NCBI GenBank assembly: GCA_018435665.1
Contig: JAHDND010000023.1
Location: forward strand, 1 to 64,000
Source of the DNA: Candidatus Thiosymbion sp.
GTDB lineage: Bacteria > Pseudomonadota > Gammaproteobacteria > Chromatiales > Chromatiaceae
DNA: 64,000 nucleotides
Reading direction: 5' to 3'
A model generated the notes under the pieces. The model did no database searches. It saw only the letters and a list, made by a program, of their open reading frames with translations, and was not told the origin of the DNA. The position numbers and the translations under genes were made by a program. This document shows, piece by piece, positions 1 to 8,317 of the stretch. Positions within the stretch are counted from its first letter, which is position 1. Every line of letters starts with the position of its first letter.

Positions 1-1788
1 CTGGGCCTGAAAGACCTGGAGCATCAGGTCATCACCGAGGCCGAGGCCCTGGGCCTGCCCCGCCAGTTCCCGGCGGTCGGGCCGGAGAACGTCATCGGCA
101 TCGAGATCAACCCCTTCGCCGCCGAACTGGCGCGGGTGTCGATCTGGATCGGCGAGATTCAGTGGATGCTCAACCACGGCTTCGCCCTGGCTAAGAACCC
201 CATCCTGCGCAACCTGGACAATATCCACCTGCGGGATGCCCTCATCAACCCGGATGGGAGTGAACCGGAGTGGCCGGAGGCGGATGTCATCGTTGGCAAT
301 CCGCCGTTCGTTGGTAACAAGAAAATGGTCGGTGCGCTTGGTGAGGGCTATGCCGTAAGGCTACGACGCCTCTACAAGGATCGCGTACCGGGAGATGCCG
401 ATCTGGTCACTTACTGGTTCGAGAAAGCCCGTGCGCAGATCGCGGGTGGGAAGATCCAACGGGCGGGATTGGTGGCGACCAACAGCATTCGCGGTGGACC
501 CAACCGCAAGGTCCTGGAGCGGATCGTGGAGACCGGGAGTATCTATGAAGCCTGGTCCGATGAGCCCTGGATCAATGAAGGGGCGGCGGTGCGGGTATCT
601 CTTCTGGCGTTTTCACGACCGGACCACGGGCACTGCGTCCGATTGAATGGTGCACAAGTGGGGGAAATCTATGCCGACCTTAACGCGAGGGAGTCACAAG
701 GGGGCGGCGCCGACATCACGCAGGCACGGCGCTTGATGGAAAATGCCAGAGTTGCCTACATGGCCACTACCAAGGGTGGGGCATTCGATATTCCGGGCGA
801 TCTTGCCCGCACCATGCTGGACGCGCCCAACCCACATGGCAGACCGAATGCCGATGTGGTGAAGCCCTGGGTCAATGGCCTTGATGTCACCCGTCGACCA
901 AGGGATATGTGGATCGTTGATTATGGCCCGGATATGGAAGAGCAAGCCGCTGCCCTCTATGAACGTCCGTTCGCGTATCTAGTTGCCAACGTCAAGTCCC
1001 TGCGCCTGGAGAACCGGCGCGAGGCGTATGCTCGTTACTGGTGGCGGTTTGTCGAGCCCCGTCCTGCGATGCGTAAAGGCCTGGAAGGCTTACAGAGATA
1101 CCTTGCTACGGCGCGTGTTGCAAAGTACCGTCTGTTTTGTTGGATACCTGGTTGTGTCCTAGCGGATAGCCAACTTATCGTCATCGCCCGTGCCGACGAC
1201 ACCACCTTCGGCATCCTGCACTCCCGCTTCCATGAACTCTGGGCGTTGCGGTTGGGGACCAGCCTGGAAGATCGACCCCGCTACACCCCAACGACCACCT
1301 TCGAGACCTTCCCCTTCCCCGAGGGCCTGACCCCCACCGATACCGGTGGCCCGGTCGAGACCTTGACGGATGGCACCGTCCTGCCCATCGTGGCCCCGGC
1401 GCGGCATGTCGTCGCCCTGGCGATCGCCCAAGCGGCACATCAGCTGAACGAACTGCGGGAGAACTGGCTCAATCCCGCCGAGTGGGTGGACCGCGTTCCC
1501 GAGGTGGTCCCCGGCTATCCCGATCGCGTCATCCCCAAGTCCGGTCATGAAAAGGACCTGAAGGCCCGGACCCTGACCAACCTCTACAACCAGCGGCCCC
1601 GGTGGCTGGCTAATGCCCACCAAGCCCTTGATGCGGCGGTGGCGGCGGCCTACGGCTGGGAGGACTACCGTCCGGACACGCCCGATGAGGAGATTCTGGC
1701 CCGGCTGCTGGCCTTGAATCTGGGACGAAGGGGCGGGCGCGGCGGGATGATCCGTGCCGTCAGCATGGCGCGTGTGGGGTTGCCATAG
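1..1788 (+). CDS. Class I SAM-dependent DNA methyltransferase (YeeA/MmeI-like), 5' end missing
   Basis: The frame is open from base 1, so the N-terminus lies outside the window; 595 residues are visible. Near the start GIEINPFAAELARVSIWIGE is typical of the SAM-binding half of large adenine-N6 DNA methyltransferases. At about residues 97-105 comes VIVGNPPFVGNKK, which carries the catalytic NPPF (NPPY-type) tetrad. The C-terminal part has the layout of a target-recognition region followed by a helical tail (FPFPEGLTPT, then LNELRENWLNP). Proteins of this kind are usually about 900-1000 residues and belong to type II-like restriction or phage-defence systems. It converges on the Mla operon. A decayed SNF2 helicase fragment of defence type lies 29 kb away and may be related. 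The family is clear; the exact defence system is not. Confidence 0.85.
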   Translation: MGLKDLEHQVITEAEALGLPRQFPAVGPENVIGIEINPFAAELARVSIWIGEIQWMLNHGFALAKNPILRNLDNIHLRDALINPDGSEPEWPEADVIVGNPPFVGNKKMVGALGEGYAVRLRRLYKDRVPGDADLVTYWFEKARAQIAGGKIQRAGLVATNSIRGGPNRKVLERIVETGSIYEAWSDEPWINEGAAVRVSLLAFSRPDHGHCVRLNGAQVGEIYADLNARESQGGGADITQARRLMENARVAYMATTKGGAFDIPGDLARTMLDAPNPHGRPNADVVKPWVNGLDVTRRPRDMWIVDYGPDMEEQAAALYERPFAYLVANVKSLRLENRREAYARYWWRFVEPRPAMRKGLEGLQRYLATARVAKYRLFCWIPGCVLADSQLIVIARADDTTFGILHSRFHELWALRLGTSLEDRPRYTPTTTFETFPFPEGLTPTDTGGPVETLTDGTVLPIVAPARHVVALAIAQAAHQLNELRENWLNPAEWVDRVPEVVPGYPDRVIPKSGHEKDLKARTLTNLYNQRPRWLANAHQALDAAVAAAYGWEDYRPDTPDEEILARLLALNLGRRGGRGGMIRAVSMARVGLP

Positions 1789-1834
1789 TGCTTGCAGGTC
1801 CCGTGAGCCTTGGGATCGGTCTCCGAGATACTCC

Positions 1835-2509
1835 CTATGGCGGGCTGACGGGCTTGATCGCCACCTGCCCGGCGTTCGCCGCGGCGAAGTCGGCGATCCG
1901 TGGCAGCAGGCGGCCCAGGGCCTGGTTGATGGCGATGACGCCGCCGTAGGGGTCTTCGGTCTTCGTGGGCTGGGTTTCGCTGAAGACCTGGGTGGCGAGG
2001 ATACGCCGCTCGGCGGGGTTCACCAGCCATGCCCGCACCTGGACCCGGGCCTGACTGGGGCGGGGGCGAAAGTCCTGGTAGAAGGACTCGATCACCGTAT
2101 CCAGGCGCAGGTCCGCGTCGATGCCCCGGTCCTCTTCGCTCACGGCGGCGAAGGCACCGCTGTCGCGGAGGGCCTGGGCCAGGAGGGGGGCGAGGAGGGT
2201 GGCGGGCGCAGCCACCCATTCGTGCTCGGCGAAGCTGTCGAGGCGGTAGTCCTGCTCCAGATAGGCCATGCGGCGGCTGTCATAACCCGGCTCCGCCCGT
2301 GGCGCGCCGACCCGCAGCGAGGGTCGCTTACTGAGGGCAGCCAGGGGGACGGCCGAGGGGACTGAGGCGGCGCGATCGGGTAGCGTGGGCGCCAGCAGAT
2401 AGGTCCTGGGCGCCTCCGGGGGCTGGGGCAGAAGGCCGCCGCAGCCGCTCAGCAAGGTCCCCAGGGCAATCAGGGCGGAGGTCAGGGGCGCGCGCCAAGG
2501 TGCGGTCAT
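1835..2509 (-). CDS. ABC-type transport auxiliary lipoprotein (PqiC/YmbA-like)
   Basis: The N-terminus is a lipoprotein signal with a hydrophobic stretch and the lipobox LLSGC, so the mature protein should be anchored at the outer membrane facing the periplasm. The body has the features of the auxiliary lipoproteins that accompany MCE/Mla-type ABC transporters: a YLLAPTL-type start after the linker, RVGAPRAEPGYDSRRMAYLE, then a domain ending in a conserved helix. The start ATG overlaps the stop of the upstream MCE gene (TAATG), so the two are translationally coupled. It is the last gene of a four-gene minus-strand operon and probably helps pass phospholipid across the periplasm. Residues 32-55 are low-complexity Pro/Ala-rich. 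Confidence 0.85.
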   Translation of the reverse strand: MTAPWRAPLTSALIALGTLLSGCGGLLPQPPEAPRTYLLAPTLPDRAASVPSAVPLAALSKRPSLRVGAPRAEPGYDSRRMAYLEQDYRLDSFAEHEWVAAPATLLAPLLAQALRDSGAFAAVSEEDRGIDADLRLDTVIESFYQDFRPRPSQARVQVRAWLVNPAERRILATQVFSETQPTKTEDPYGGVIAINQALGRLLPRIADFAAANAGQVAIKPVSPP

Positions 2510-3570
2510 TAACGTTCCCCCGGCCCCGGGCGGCGGGGGCGGCCTTGCATAAGAAGATTGGGGTCCCGCGCCAGGTCTTCCGCCAGCCGGTCCAGCCGGC
2601 CGGTCAGCCCGCGCAGGTCCTTCAGCAAGGCCGTCAGTTCGGGCAGACCCTGGCGGTTGAGGGTCTTGAGGACGGGGGCCGCCTCGCCCGCCAACTGGTC
2701 CAGGCGGCGTGCCGCCGCGCCCACGGTGCCGGCTGCCGTGGTGGCGGCCTCCAGGGTGGTTCCGGCCCGTTCCGCCAGCCCGGGCAGGGTGGCGATGGAC
2801 CGGGTCAGATCGTCCAGGGCCGGTCCCAGCCGTTCCAGATAGTCGTTGAGGGTCCCCGTGGCCTGGGCCAGGCCGGCCGCTGCGGTGCGGGCGTCACCCA
2901 GGGTCGTCCGCAGGTGGCCCCGGTCATCTTCTCCGACCAGGGTGCGGAGGCTGGCCAGGGTCTGACGCAGTTCCGTCGCCGCCCCTTTGGCCTCCTCCAG
3001 CAGTTCCGTCCCGGACTGCTGAAGACGGGCCAGGTCCGACAGTTCAGCCCGAATGACCGGGTAGGGTGCCCCGGGTGCCGGCTCCAGGGGCGGACTCGTC
3101 CCCGCGCCGCCACGCAGTTCGATGAAATAGAGCAGGCCGGTGAGGCCCTGGGTCGCCAGGCGGGCGGTGGTGTCGGCGCGGATCTCGACCTCGCGCCGCA
3201 CGTCGATCAGCAGGCGGACGCGCGGTCGCATCCCTTCACCTACCCCTTCAACCGCCCTTTTGCCGCCATCGGCACCTGCCTCGATACTGGCTGGGGTGCC
3301 GCCGGCCTCTCTGACAGGGGTTGCGGTGCCGGCCTCGACCTCGACCCCGGCCTCGATACTGGCCTCGCGCACCTTGCCCACGTCCACCCCCTGGAATTTC
3401 ACCAGCGACTCGGCGGTGATCCCCGCCACCGACTCCGGGGGATAGACGGCATAGGTGCGGTAGTCGGCGGTGGGCCCCACCCCGACCAGCCACAGGGTGA
3501 AGACCAGGAAGACGCTGGTGAGGACCAGGACGAAGAGCCCGACCAGGGCGTAGTTCACCCGTGGTTCCAT
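2509..3570 (-). CDS. mlaD: MCE/MlaD family lipid-binding protein
   Basis: The start is taken at ATG 3568-3570 because MEPRVNYALVGLFVLVLTSV is the classic membrane-anchored MlaD N-terminus; an in-frame upstream extension would only translate mlaF sequence. One transmembrane helix (about residues 8-30) is followed by the MCE domain (YAVYPPESVAGITAESLVKF, then GVDVGKV), which binds phospholipid. Between the MCE strands, at about residues 71-115, there is a Gly/Ala/Glu-rich low-complexity insertion absent from ordinary MlaD proteins. The domain then resumes with RVRLLIDVRREVEIRADTTA and LTGLLYFIELRGG. The long C-terminal half is helical and coiled-coil-like, as in the larger MCE proteins. It overlaps mlaF by 16 bases and couples to the downstream lipoprotein gene. 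Confidence 0.9.
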   Translation of the reverse strand: MEPRVNYALVGLFVLVLTSVFLVFTLWLVGVGPTADYRTYAVYPPESVAGITAESLVKFQGVDVGKVREASIEAGVEVEAGTATPVREAGGTPASIEAGADGGKRAVEGVGEGMRPRVRLLIDVRREVEIRADTTARLATQGLTGLLYFIELRGGAGTSPPLEPAPGAPYPVIRAELSDLARLQQSGTELLEEAKGAATELRQTLASLRTLVGEDDRGHLRTTLGDARTAAAGLAQATGTLNDYLERLGPALDDLTRSIATLPGLAERAGTTLEAATTAAGTVGAAARRLDQLAGEAAPVLKTLNRQGLPELTALLKDLRGLTGRLDRLAEDLARDPNLLMQGRPRRPGPGER

Positions 3571-4352
3571 GCCCGACTCCGCGCCGCCCCGCGAGGGCCC
3601 TGGAAAAAGGCCATGAGTTCCGGCTCCTCCCGCGCGCTCAGCTCCGCCGGGGTGCCGGTGGCGAGGATACGCCGGCGGCCGAGGAAGGCGACGCGGTGGG
3701 CGACCCGCCACAGGCTGTCCAGGTCGTGGGTGCTCATGACCACCGTCAGGCCCAGCGCACCTTGCAACCCCAGGATGAGGTCATCCAGGGCCCCGGCCCC
3801 CACCGGGTCCAGCCCGGTGCCGGGTTCGTCCAGCACCAGCAGGTCCGGGTCCATGGCCAGGGCGCGGGCCAGGGCGGCGCGCTTGTGCATGCCGCCGCTG
3901 AGCTGGGAGGGGTATTTGCTGGCGGCGTCGGGCGGTAGGCCGACCAGCAGCAGTTTGAGCATGGCGATGTCACGGATCTGTCGGGCCGGGAGCCGGGTCT
4001 GCTCCTTGAGGGGGACGGCGATATTCTCGGCCACCGTCAGGGAGTTGAACAGGGCCCCGTGCTGGAAGGTGATGCCGATGCGTTGGCGCAGCCGGTTGGC
4101 CCCGCTCTCGTCCAGGTCCTGGGCCTCCTCGCCGAAGAGCAGCACCCGTCCGGCGGTGGGGTGGGCCAGCAGGATCATCTCCCGCAAGAGCACCGACTTG
4201 CCGCAGCCGCTGGCCCCGACCAGGGCCAGGATTTCGCCAGGGTGCACGTCCAGGTCCAGGTCCTCGTGGACGCAGGTCGCCCCAAAGCAGGTGCGAATGC
4301 CGCGCATCGCTACCGGGCTGGCGGGGGAAGTGGGCGTTGATGCCTCGGCCAC
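3555..4352 (-). CDS. mlaF: ABC transporter ATP-binding protein, MlaF type
   Basis: The ATPase of the Mla-like lipid transporter. It has Walker A GASGCGKS (about residues 45-52), Q-loop GITFQHGALFNSLT, ABC signature LSGGM, Walker B LLVLDEPGTGLDP and the H-loop STHD. The GALFNSLTV wording is characteristic of MlaF rather than of import ATPases. Length (265 aa) is normal. Translation appears to begin at GTG 4350-4352, three bases after the permease stop. The stop lies inside the start region of mlaD, so permease, ATPase and MCE protein are made from one tightly packed transcript. Confidence 0.93.
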   Translation of the reverse strand: MAEASTPTSPASPVAMRGIRTCFGATCVHEDLDLDVHPGEILALVGASGCGKSVLLREMILLAHPTAGRVLLFGEEAQDLDESGANRLRQRIGITFQHGALFNSLTVAENIAVPLKEQTRLPARQIRDIAMLKLLLVGLPPDAASKYPSQLSGGMHKRAALARALAMDPDLLVLDEPGTGLDPVGAGALDDLILGLQGALGLTVVMSTHDLDSLWRVAHRVAFLGRRRILATGTPAELSAREEPELMAFFQGPRGAARSRAWNHG

Positions 4353-4355
4353 GGC

Positions 4356-5660
4356 TCAGATGCCCAGTTTGCTGTAGACCACCGAGAAGGCGGCGTCGAT
4401 GACGATCACCCAGACGATGGCCTGGACCACGCTGGTGGTGGTGTGACGGCCGACGCTGTCCGCCCCGTCGCGCACCAGGAAACCCTGGTAACAGCCGACG
4501 AGGGCGATGGCGGCGGCGAACACCGGGGCCTTGGCCAGGCCGGTCATGAGGGTGTTGAGGGTCACGGCCTCGGGGATGCGGCGGATGAAGGTCGCCGGGA
4601 CCAGGTCCAGCATCAGGGCTGACATCACCATGCCGCCCACCACCGCCGCCAGGTTGGCGAAGACCGTGAGCAGGGGCAGGGCGAGGATCAGCCCCAGGGC
4701 CTTGGGCAGCACCAGCAAGTCCAGGGGGGAGACGCCGATGCTGCGCAGGGCGTCGATCTCGTCGGTGACCATCATGGTGCCGATCTGGGCGGCATAGGCC
4801 GAGCCGCTGCGGCCGGCGACGACGATGGCGGTCATCAGGGGCCCCAGTTCCCGCAGCACCGTGAGGGTGACCAGGTCCACCACGTAGAGGTTGCCACCGT
4901 AAAGGCGCAACTGGACCCCGGACTGATAGGCGATCACCACCCCGACCAGGAAGGAGAGCATGCCCAGCACCGGCAGGGCGCGCCAGCCGTCTAGCTCCAC
5001 CACTTGGAGCATCTGCCGCCAGCGCAGACGCCCGGGGTGGGCCAGGACGCGCAGGAAGGCGAGGGCGGTCTCGCCGACGAAGGACAGGAGCCCCAGGCTT
5101 TGCAGGAGCCAGTCCCAGCTACCCCGGCCCACCCGTTCCAAGACCGGGGGGCGCGAGGGGGGCGGGATCGCCGCCAGACTCTCCGCCGCGGCCGCCAACC
5201 GCTCACGCACCAGGGTCAGCAGGCTGAGGTGGGGTGCCGCGAAGCCGTTGAGTTGCACCGCCAGCCCCTGGAGCGCCATGGCCTCGGTCAGGCGATGGAG
5301 CTGGAGGGCACCCGCCGTATCCAGGGCCATCAATCCGCGACCATCGAGGGTGATGGTCGAGGCACCGGTCGGGGGCACCCTCGGGGGCACATTCCGAGGA
5401 CGGGGCAGGGGCGATTCCAAGGGCGCGTTGGCGTCCGCCTCGGCCCCGGCCGCTGGCCCCGCCGTCTCCCGCCCGTGCCTGCCCCGCGAGTCTGGTCGGG
5501 GCGGCGCGGCGCCCAGGCCGGCCAGGGTCAGGGTGGTCCAGCGCCCGCTGAGCACGAGGGTGCCCCCGTTCGGGCTCCAGCGAAGCCGCGGGCCGTCGCA
5601 GGACATGGCCTGACCGTGACCCGGGTCAAGGACCTCGGGGGGGGAGGGCGACAAGGGCAT
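4356..5660 (-). CDS. mlaE: MlaE family permease with N-terminal STAS-like domain
   Basis: The C-terminal 250 residues form the MlaE permease: FVGETALAFLRVLAHPGRLRW, then GVVIAYQSGVQLRLYG, RELGPLMTAIVVAGRSGSAY and AAQIGTMMVTDEIDALRSIG, all hallmarks of the family, with about five hydrophobic helices. The N-terminal 170 residues contain a STAS-like unit (TLVLSGRWTT, then ITLDGRGLMALDTAGALQLH), equivalent to MlaB fused onto the permease, so no separate mlaB is needed. A Pro/Ala/Arg-rich linker (about residues 50-95) interrupts the STAS unit. ATG 5660 is preceded by GGAG at a good distance. First gene of the mlaE-F-D-lipoprotein operon, which maintains outer-membrane lipid asymmetry. Confidence 0.92.
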   Translation of the reverse strand: MPLSPSPPEVLDPGHGQAMSCDGPRLRWSPNGGTLVLSGRWTTLTLAGLGAAPPRPDSRGRHGRETAGPAAGAEADANAPLESPLPRPRNVPPRVPPTGASTITLDGRGLMALDTAGALQLHRLTEAMALQGLAVQLNGFAAPHLSLLTLVRERLAAAAESLAAIPPPSRPPVLERVGRGSWDWLLQSLGLLSFVGETALAFLRVLAHPGRLRWRQMLQVVELDGWRALPVLGMLSFLVGVVIAYQSGVQLRLYGGNLYVVDLVTLTVLRELGPLMTAIVVAGRSGSAYAAQIGTMMVTDEIDALRSIGVSPLDLLVLPKALGLILALPLLTVFANLAAVVGGMVMSALMLDLVPATFIRRIPEAVTLNTLMTGLAKAPVFAAAIALVGCYQGFLVRDGADSVGRHTTTSVVQAIVWVIVIDAAFSVVYSKLGI

Positions 5661-5890
5661 GGGCTCCAGGAGAAAGCGTGAGGGTTAGGGCATCCGCCAT
5701 GAACTCCTAATGAACTTTACCCCATCCGCCGGCTGGCTGCTTGCCTCCGGCTACCGTATCCACCGACTGGGGAAACCGGCGATAAATGAGTAAAGACTAT
5801 AATCCGCGTTGCCCCTCATCCTCCGCCGGTCGCCGGCGAGCATGGTATAGTCATCGCGCGTCAATCATCGGTTTCCCAGGGCCCCAACCC

Positions 5891-5930
5891 CTCCTCGTCG
5901 ATGCCAAATGCCGAAATGCTTCGGCTATAA
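5891..5930. repeat. Degenerate copy of the dispersed intergenic repeat arm
   Basis: The segment reads as a CCTCCT-GTCGATGCC block followed by AATGC, CGG and CTATAA. It resembles the 3' arm of the repeat family best seen at 14844-14930 and 53417-53485. It lies 20 bases before the small gene at 5950. The match is weak and rests on order and spacing of the blocks. Confidence 0.35.
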
Positions 5931-5949
5931 CCCAACCCCGTAATTCGCC

Positions 5950-6258
5950 ATGGCCCCTCCCTCCAAAAAGTACCAGGGCATTCACGCCGACCGCTTCGGC
6001 GGCATGACCCCCACCGGCAACATCATCCGCGACGCCTGGGTGTTCGGCATCATCCCAGAAGAGCAAGATTGCGCGGGCTGGCTGGTCGCCGGCATCGATG
6101 ACCTCTACGACAAGGTCGCCGCCGCCTGGGCGCCCTATGGCCACCTGCCCTCGCGTCTTCCACCGGAACTGCGGGAGCGCCACGCGCGCATCCATGGGGC
6201 CGGGGTCGCCCGGGCCAGGGAATTGGGCTGGGACCCAGAACTGGGCGACGAGGACTGA
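5950..6258 (+). CDS. Conserved hypothetical small protein (102 aa)
   Basis: A soluble, acidic-ended protein with no signal peptide or membrane helix. The core GGMTPTGNIIRDAWVFGIIP followed by CAGW looks like a conserved block, and codon use matches the neighbours, so it is very probably a real gene. The rest is helical (DLYDKVAAAWAPYG, ELRERHARIHG). It stands alone between the mla operon (divergent) and the next small gene. A plausible -10 hexamer TATAAT sits at 5798-5803. No function can be assigned from the sequence. Confidence 0.7.
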   Translation: MAPPSKKYQGIHADRFGGMTPTGNIIRDAWVFGIIPEEQDCAGWLVAGIDDLYDKVAAAWAPYGHLPSRLPPELRERHARIHGAGVARARELGWDPELGDED

Positions 6259-6431
6259 GGGACCGGCCATCGGCCGTCTCGCCGCCTTGCGCTGCCGGCC
6301 AGATGACCGGGCCCTGGCCCTGGACTCGAGGTGAGACAAAGGGTTGAACCGCGGACGGCCGAAGGCGCTCGCCGAAAAGACCCGCCAGAAGGCTCTCTCT
6401 GTAAAGAACTGCCGATCCGTAAAAGGCCCTG

Positions 6432-6920
6432 ATGGATGGCTCCATGGCTCAGTACTTCATTCGCGAGACCTTCTTCCGCCCCGCCGAGCAGGGGCGCGAG
6501 GCCAGCAGCCTGCCGGCGGAACTGGTCAATGGGCTACGACTGCTCCTCGCCCGCCGCGGACGGGACTGCCTCTTCCTGCCCATCCGCGCCATGCAGTACC
6601 AGGCTGTCGTCGAGCGCCGGGAGGTCATCTTCGTCGACAGCCAGGGCGGCTATGCCCATCAGGACGGCGTCGGCGGACGGCTGATCCGCCTCGCCTGGTG
6701 CTTTCCCCCGGCTGGAGAGCGGCTGGCCCTCGACGCGCCGGTGCCCTGCGAGATCCTCCACTACTTTCCCGCTCAGGGCGAACTGCACCGGCGCCTGGTG
6801 GCCGAGTTGCGGCCCCTGGTCGCCGCCAGCCTGGCCCGCCAACGGCTGCATCCCACCGGTGAGCGCAACGTCATCCCCTTCCGTCCCCGCCAGACGCCTG
6901 TCCCTGTAGCGGACAGCTAG
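6432..6920 (+). CDS. Hypothetical protein (162 aa)
   Basis: Third-position G/C bias and the absence of a competing frame support coding. ATG 6432 or the internal ATG 6444 (MAQYFIRETFF) could be the start; the second gives the more natural N-terminus. The protein has a mixed alpha/beta pattern (CLFLPIRAMQYQAVVERREVIFVD), no signal peptide and no Cys motif, and a basic tail. No family was recognised. It may be co-transcribed with the 102-aa gene 170 bases upstream. Confidence 0.6.
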   Translation: MDGSMAQYFIRETFFRPAEQGREASSLPAELVNGLRLLLARRGRDCLFLPIRAMQYQAVVERREVIFVDSQGGYAHQDGVGGRLIRLAWCFPPAGERLALDAPVPCEILHYFPAQGELHRRLVAELRPLVAASLARQRLHPTGERNVIPFRPRQTPVPVADS

Positions 6921-6983
6921 CCGTCGGACGGACTGGGGGCGCCAGAAACCCGAGGGTGAAAACCTGCGGGAGTCGACATGCGA

Positions 6984-6997
6984 TTGACATTTGTCAA
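6984..6997. promoter_or_regulatory. FNR/FixK-type palindrome TTGACATTTGTCAA
   Basis: A perfect TTGA-N6-TCAA dyad lies in an AT-rich pocket (6980-7040) of an otherwise GC-rich region, 173 bases upstream of the pentapeptide gene. TTGA-N6-TCAA is the core recognised by FNR/FixK/CRP-superfamily oxygen regulators. TATAAATT follows directly and could serve as a -10 region. Site and gene pairing are inferred. Confidence 0.45.
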
Positions 6998-7169
6998 TTA
7001 TAAATTCTCGATTATTTAATAATATTAACGGTTTTCTATTACCCTGGGGAAGCGCCTCATCCCGTGGTCTTTCCCGCCGGCGCGGCTCGATGCCCGGCCA
7101 TGGGCAGGCCCCTCCAGGGCCAGTTTCATCCTCACCATCACGCAGTACGAGGGCGGCAGTAAAGCAAGC

Positions 7170-8024
7170 ATGATCGAGATCTTTCACAAGGAAACCGGCG
7201 CGGTCCTGTCCAGGCTGGAGGTCCCGGCTCTGGCCGGAGCGGATTTGCGCTATCTGGCCCTGGCCGGGGCGGATCTCCGTGGTCAGGACCTGAGTGGGGC
7301 CAAGCTGGCCTTCAGTGATCTTACCGGGGCGGATCTCCGGGACGCCTGCCTCCAGGGCGCCAATCTTCTCAACGCCAACCTGGCGGGTGCCGACCTGCGG
7401 GGTGCCGATCTGGCCGGTGCCCGGATGGGTTCGGAGGACCCCGCGCGGGCCGCCCAACTGAATGGCGCCGACTTGTCCGAAGCCAAGTTGGCGGGGGCGG
7501 ACCTGCGCAAGGCCGGGGCGCGCCGGGCACGGCTGAACGCGGCCAATCTGGACGGGGCCGATCTGCGGGGTATCGATTTCAGCGGGGCCGACCTGGCCCA
7601 GGTCAACGCGCGCAAGGCCCTCTTCATCCGCGCCAACCTCAGTCAGGCCAACCTGGAGAGCGCGGATTTGCGCGATAGTCACCTCAACGACGCCAACCTG
7701 GCCAAGGCCAATCTGCGCGGCGCCGACCTCTCCAGCCGTCATGACGACGGTTTCAGCGTGATCAACCTGGCCAATCTAGAGGACGCGGACCTCACCGGCG
7801 CCAACCTGCGCAACATTTCCGCCCAACAGGCCAACCTGCGCAATGCCAACCTGACCGGGGTGGATTTCAACGGCGCCGTCCTCGGTGGCGCCATCCTCCA
7901 TCACGCCAATGTCACCGATGCCGATTTCACCGCCGTGGAACTGGCCAGCGTGACCATGGAATTCGCCAACTTCTCCCGGGCGCGTAACGCCGTGGTACCG
8001 GCCTACAAAAAGAACCTGCGGTAA
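7170..8024 (+). CDS. Pentapeptide-repeat protein
   Basis: After about 25 residues almost the whole 284-aa chain is built of A(D/N)LxG/A pentapeptides (for example ADLRGADLAGA, ANLDGADLRGIDFSGADLAQ). Such repeats fold as a right-handed square beta-helix. There is no signal peptide or membrane helix, so it is probably cytoplasmic. A short non-repeat loop near residues 85-95 (GSEDPARAAQL) and another near 190 (SSRHDDGFSVIN) interrupt the solenoid. Family members include DNA-gyrase-protecting proteins and many of unknown role, and nothing here chooses among them. An AT-rich region with an FNR/FixK-type palindrome lies upstream. Confidence 0.93.
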   Translation: MIEIFHKETGAVLSRLEVPALAGADLRYLALAGADLRGQDLSGAKLAFSDLTGADLRDACLQGANLLNANLAGADLRGADLAGARMGSEDPARAAQLNGADLSEAKLAGADLRKAGARRARLNAANLDGADLRGIDFSGADLAQVNARKALFIRANLSQANLESADLRDSHLNDANLAKANLRGADLSSRHDDGFSVINLANLEDADLTGANLRNISAQQANLRNANLTGVDFNGAVLGGAILHHANVTDADFTAVELASVTMEFANFSRARNAVVPAYKKNLR

Positions 8025-8096
8025 ACGCTGGCCCGGCGCCGCGTTCGTGGCCGCAGCCGGCGCCGGGGGCACCTGACCCGGGGGTAACGCTAAACC

Positions 8097-8266
8097 CGCA
8101 TTGCAGTTTTCGGTATCGTGGAGGAGGGTCGGATGGCGACTGGCTGGGCTGTCGACCGCTGGGAGGCGGTCGCCAAGCCTACAGGGACGTATTTAGGTTG
8201 TCCCCCGCCAGGCGCCACCCGACCATCCTTCATCAAGGCCGAAAACCTAAATGCGATGTGTATACA
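8097..8266. repeat. Full-length composite intergenic inverted-repeat element (about 170 bp)
   Basis: It opens with CGCATTGCAGTTTTCGGTAT and closes with the inverted counterpart GCCGAAAACCTAAATGCGAT followed by GTGTATA. Inside these outer arms are a second pair, GGAGGGTCGGATGGCG and CGCCACCCGACCATCC, and a central block (GTCGACCGC, GCGGTCGCCAAGCC, CCCCCGCCAGGCGCC) that recurs at 54891-54998. It fills the gap between two convergent genes, so it is not simply a promoter. No open frame lies within it. Confidence 0.75.
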
Positions 8267-8317
8267 CCAGGGGCCGAGGAGGGGCATCGGGTGGCCCCTG
8301 GACCGGATCCGTGGCGG

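Noticed and set aside
2500-4377. 625-codon plus-strand frame over mlaD and mlaF
   Set aside because: Antisense to genes with Walker and MCE motifs; no recognisable protein.
6991-7173. 60-codon frame upstream of the pentapeptide gene
   Set aside because: No ribosome site, basic low-complexity product, and it overlaps the presumed promoter region.
8097-8266. Repeat arm ending in GCGATGTGTATA taken as a sigma-70 promoter
   Set aside because: The same arm occurs between convergent genes and as inverted pairs, so a repeat element explains it better; promoter use at some copies remains possible.
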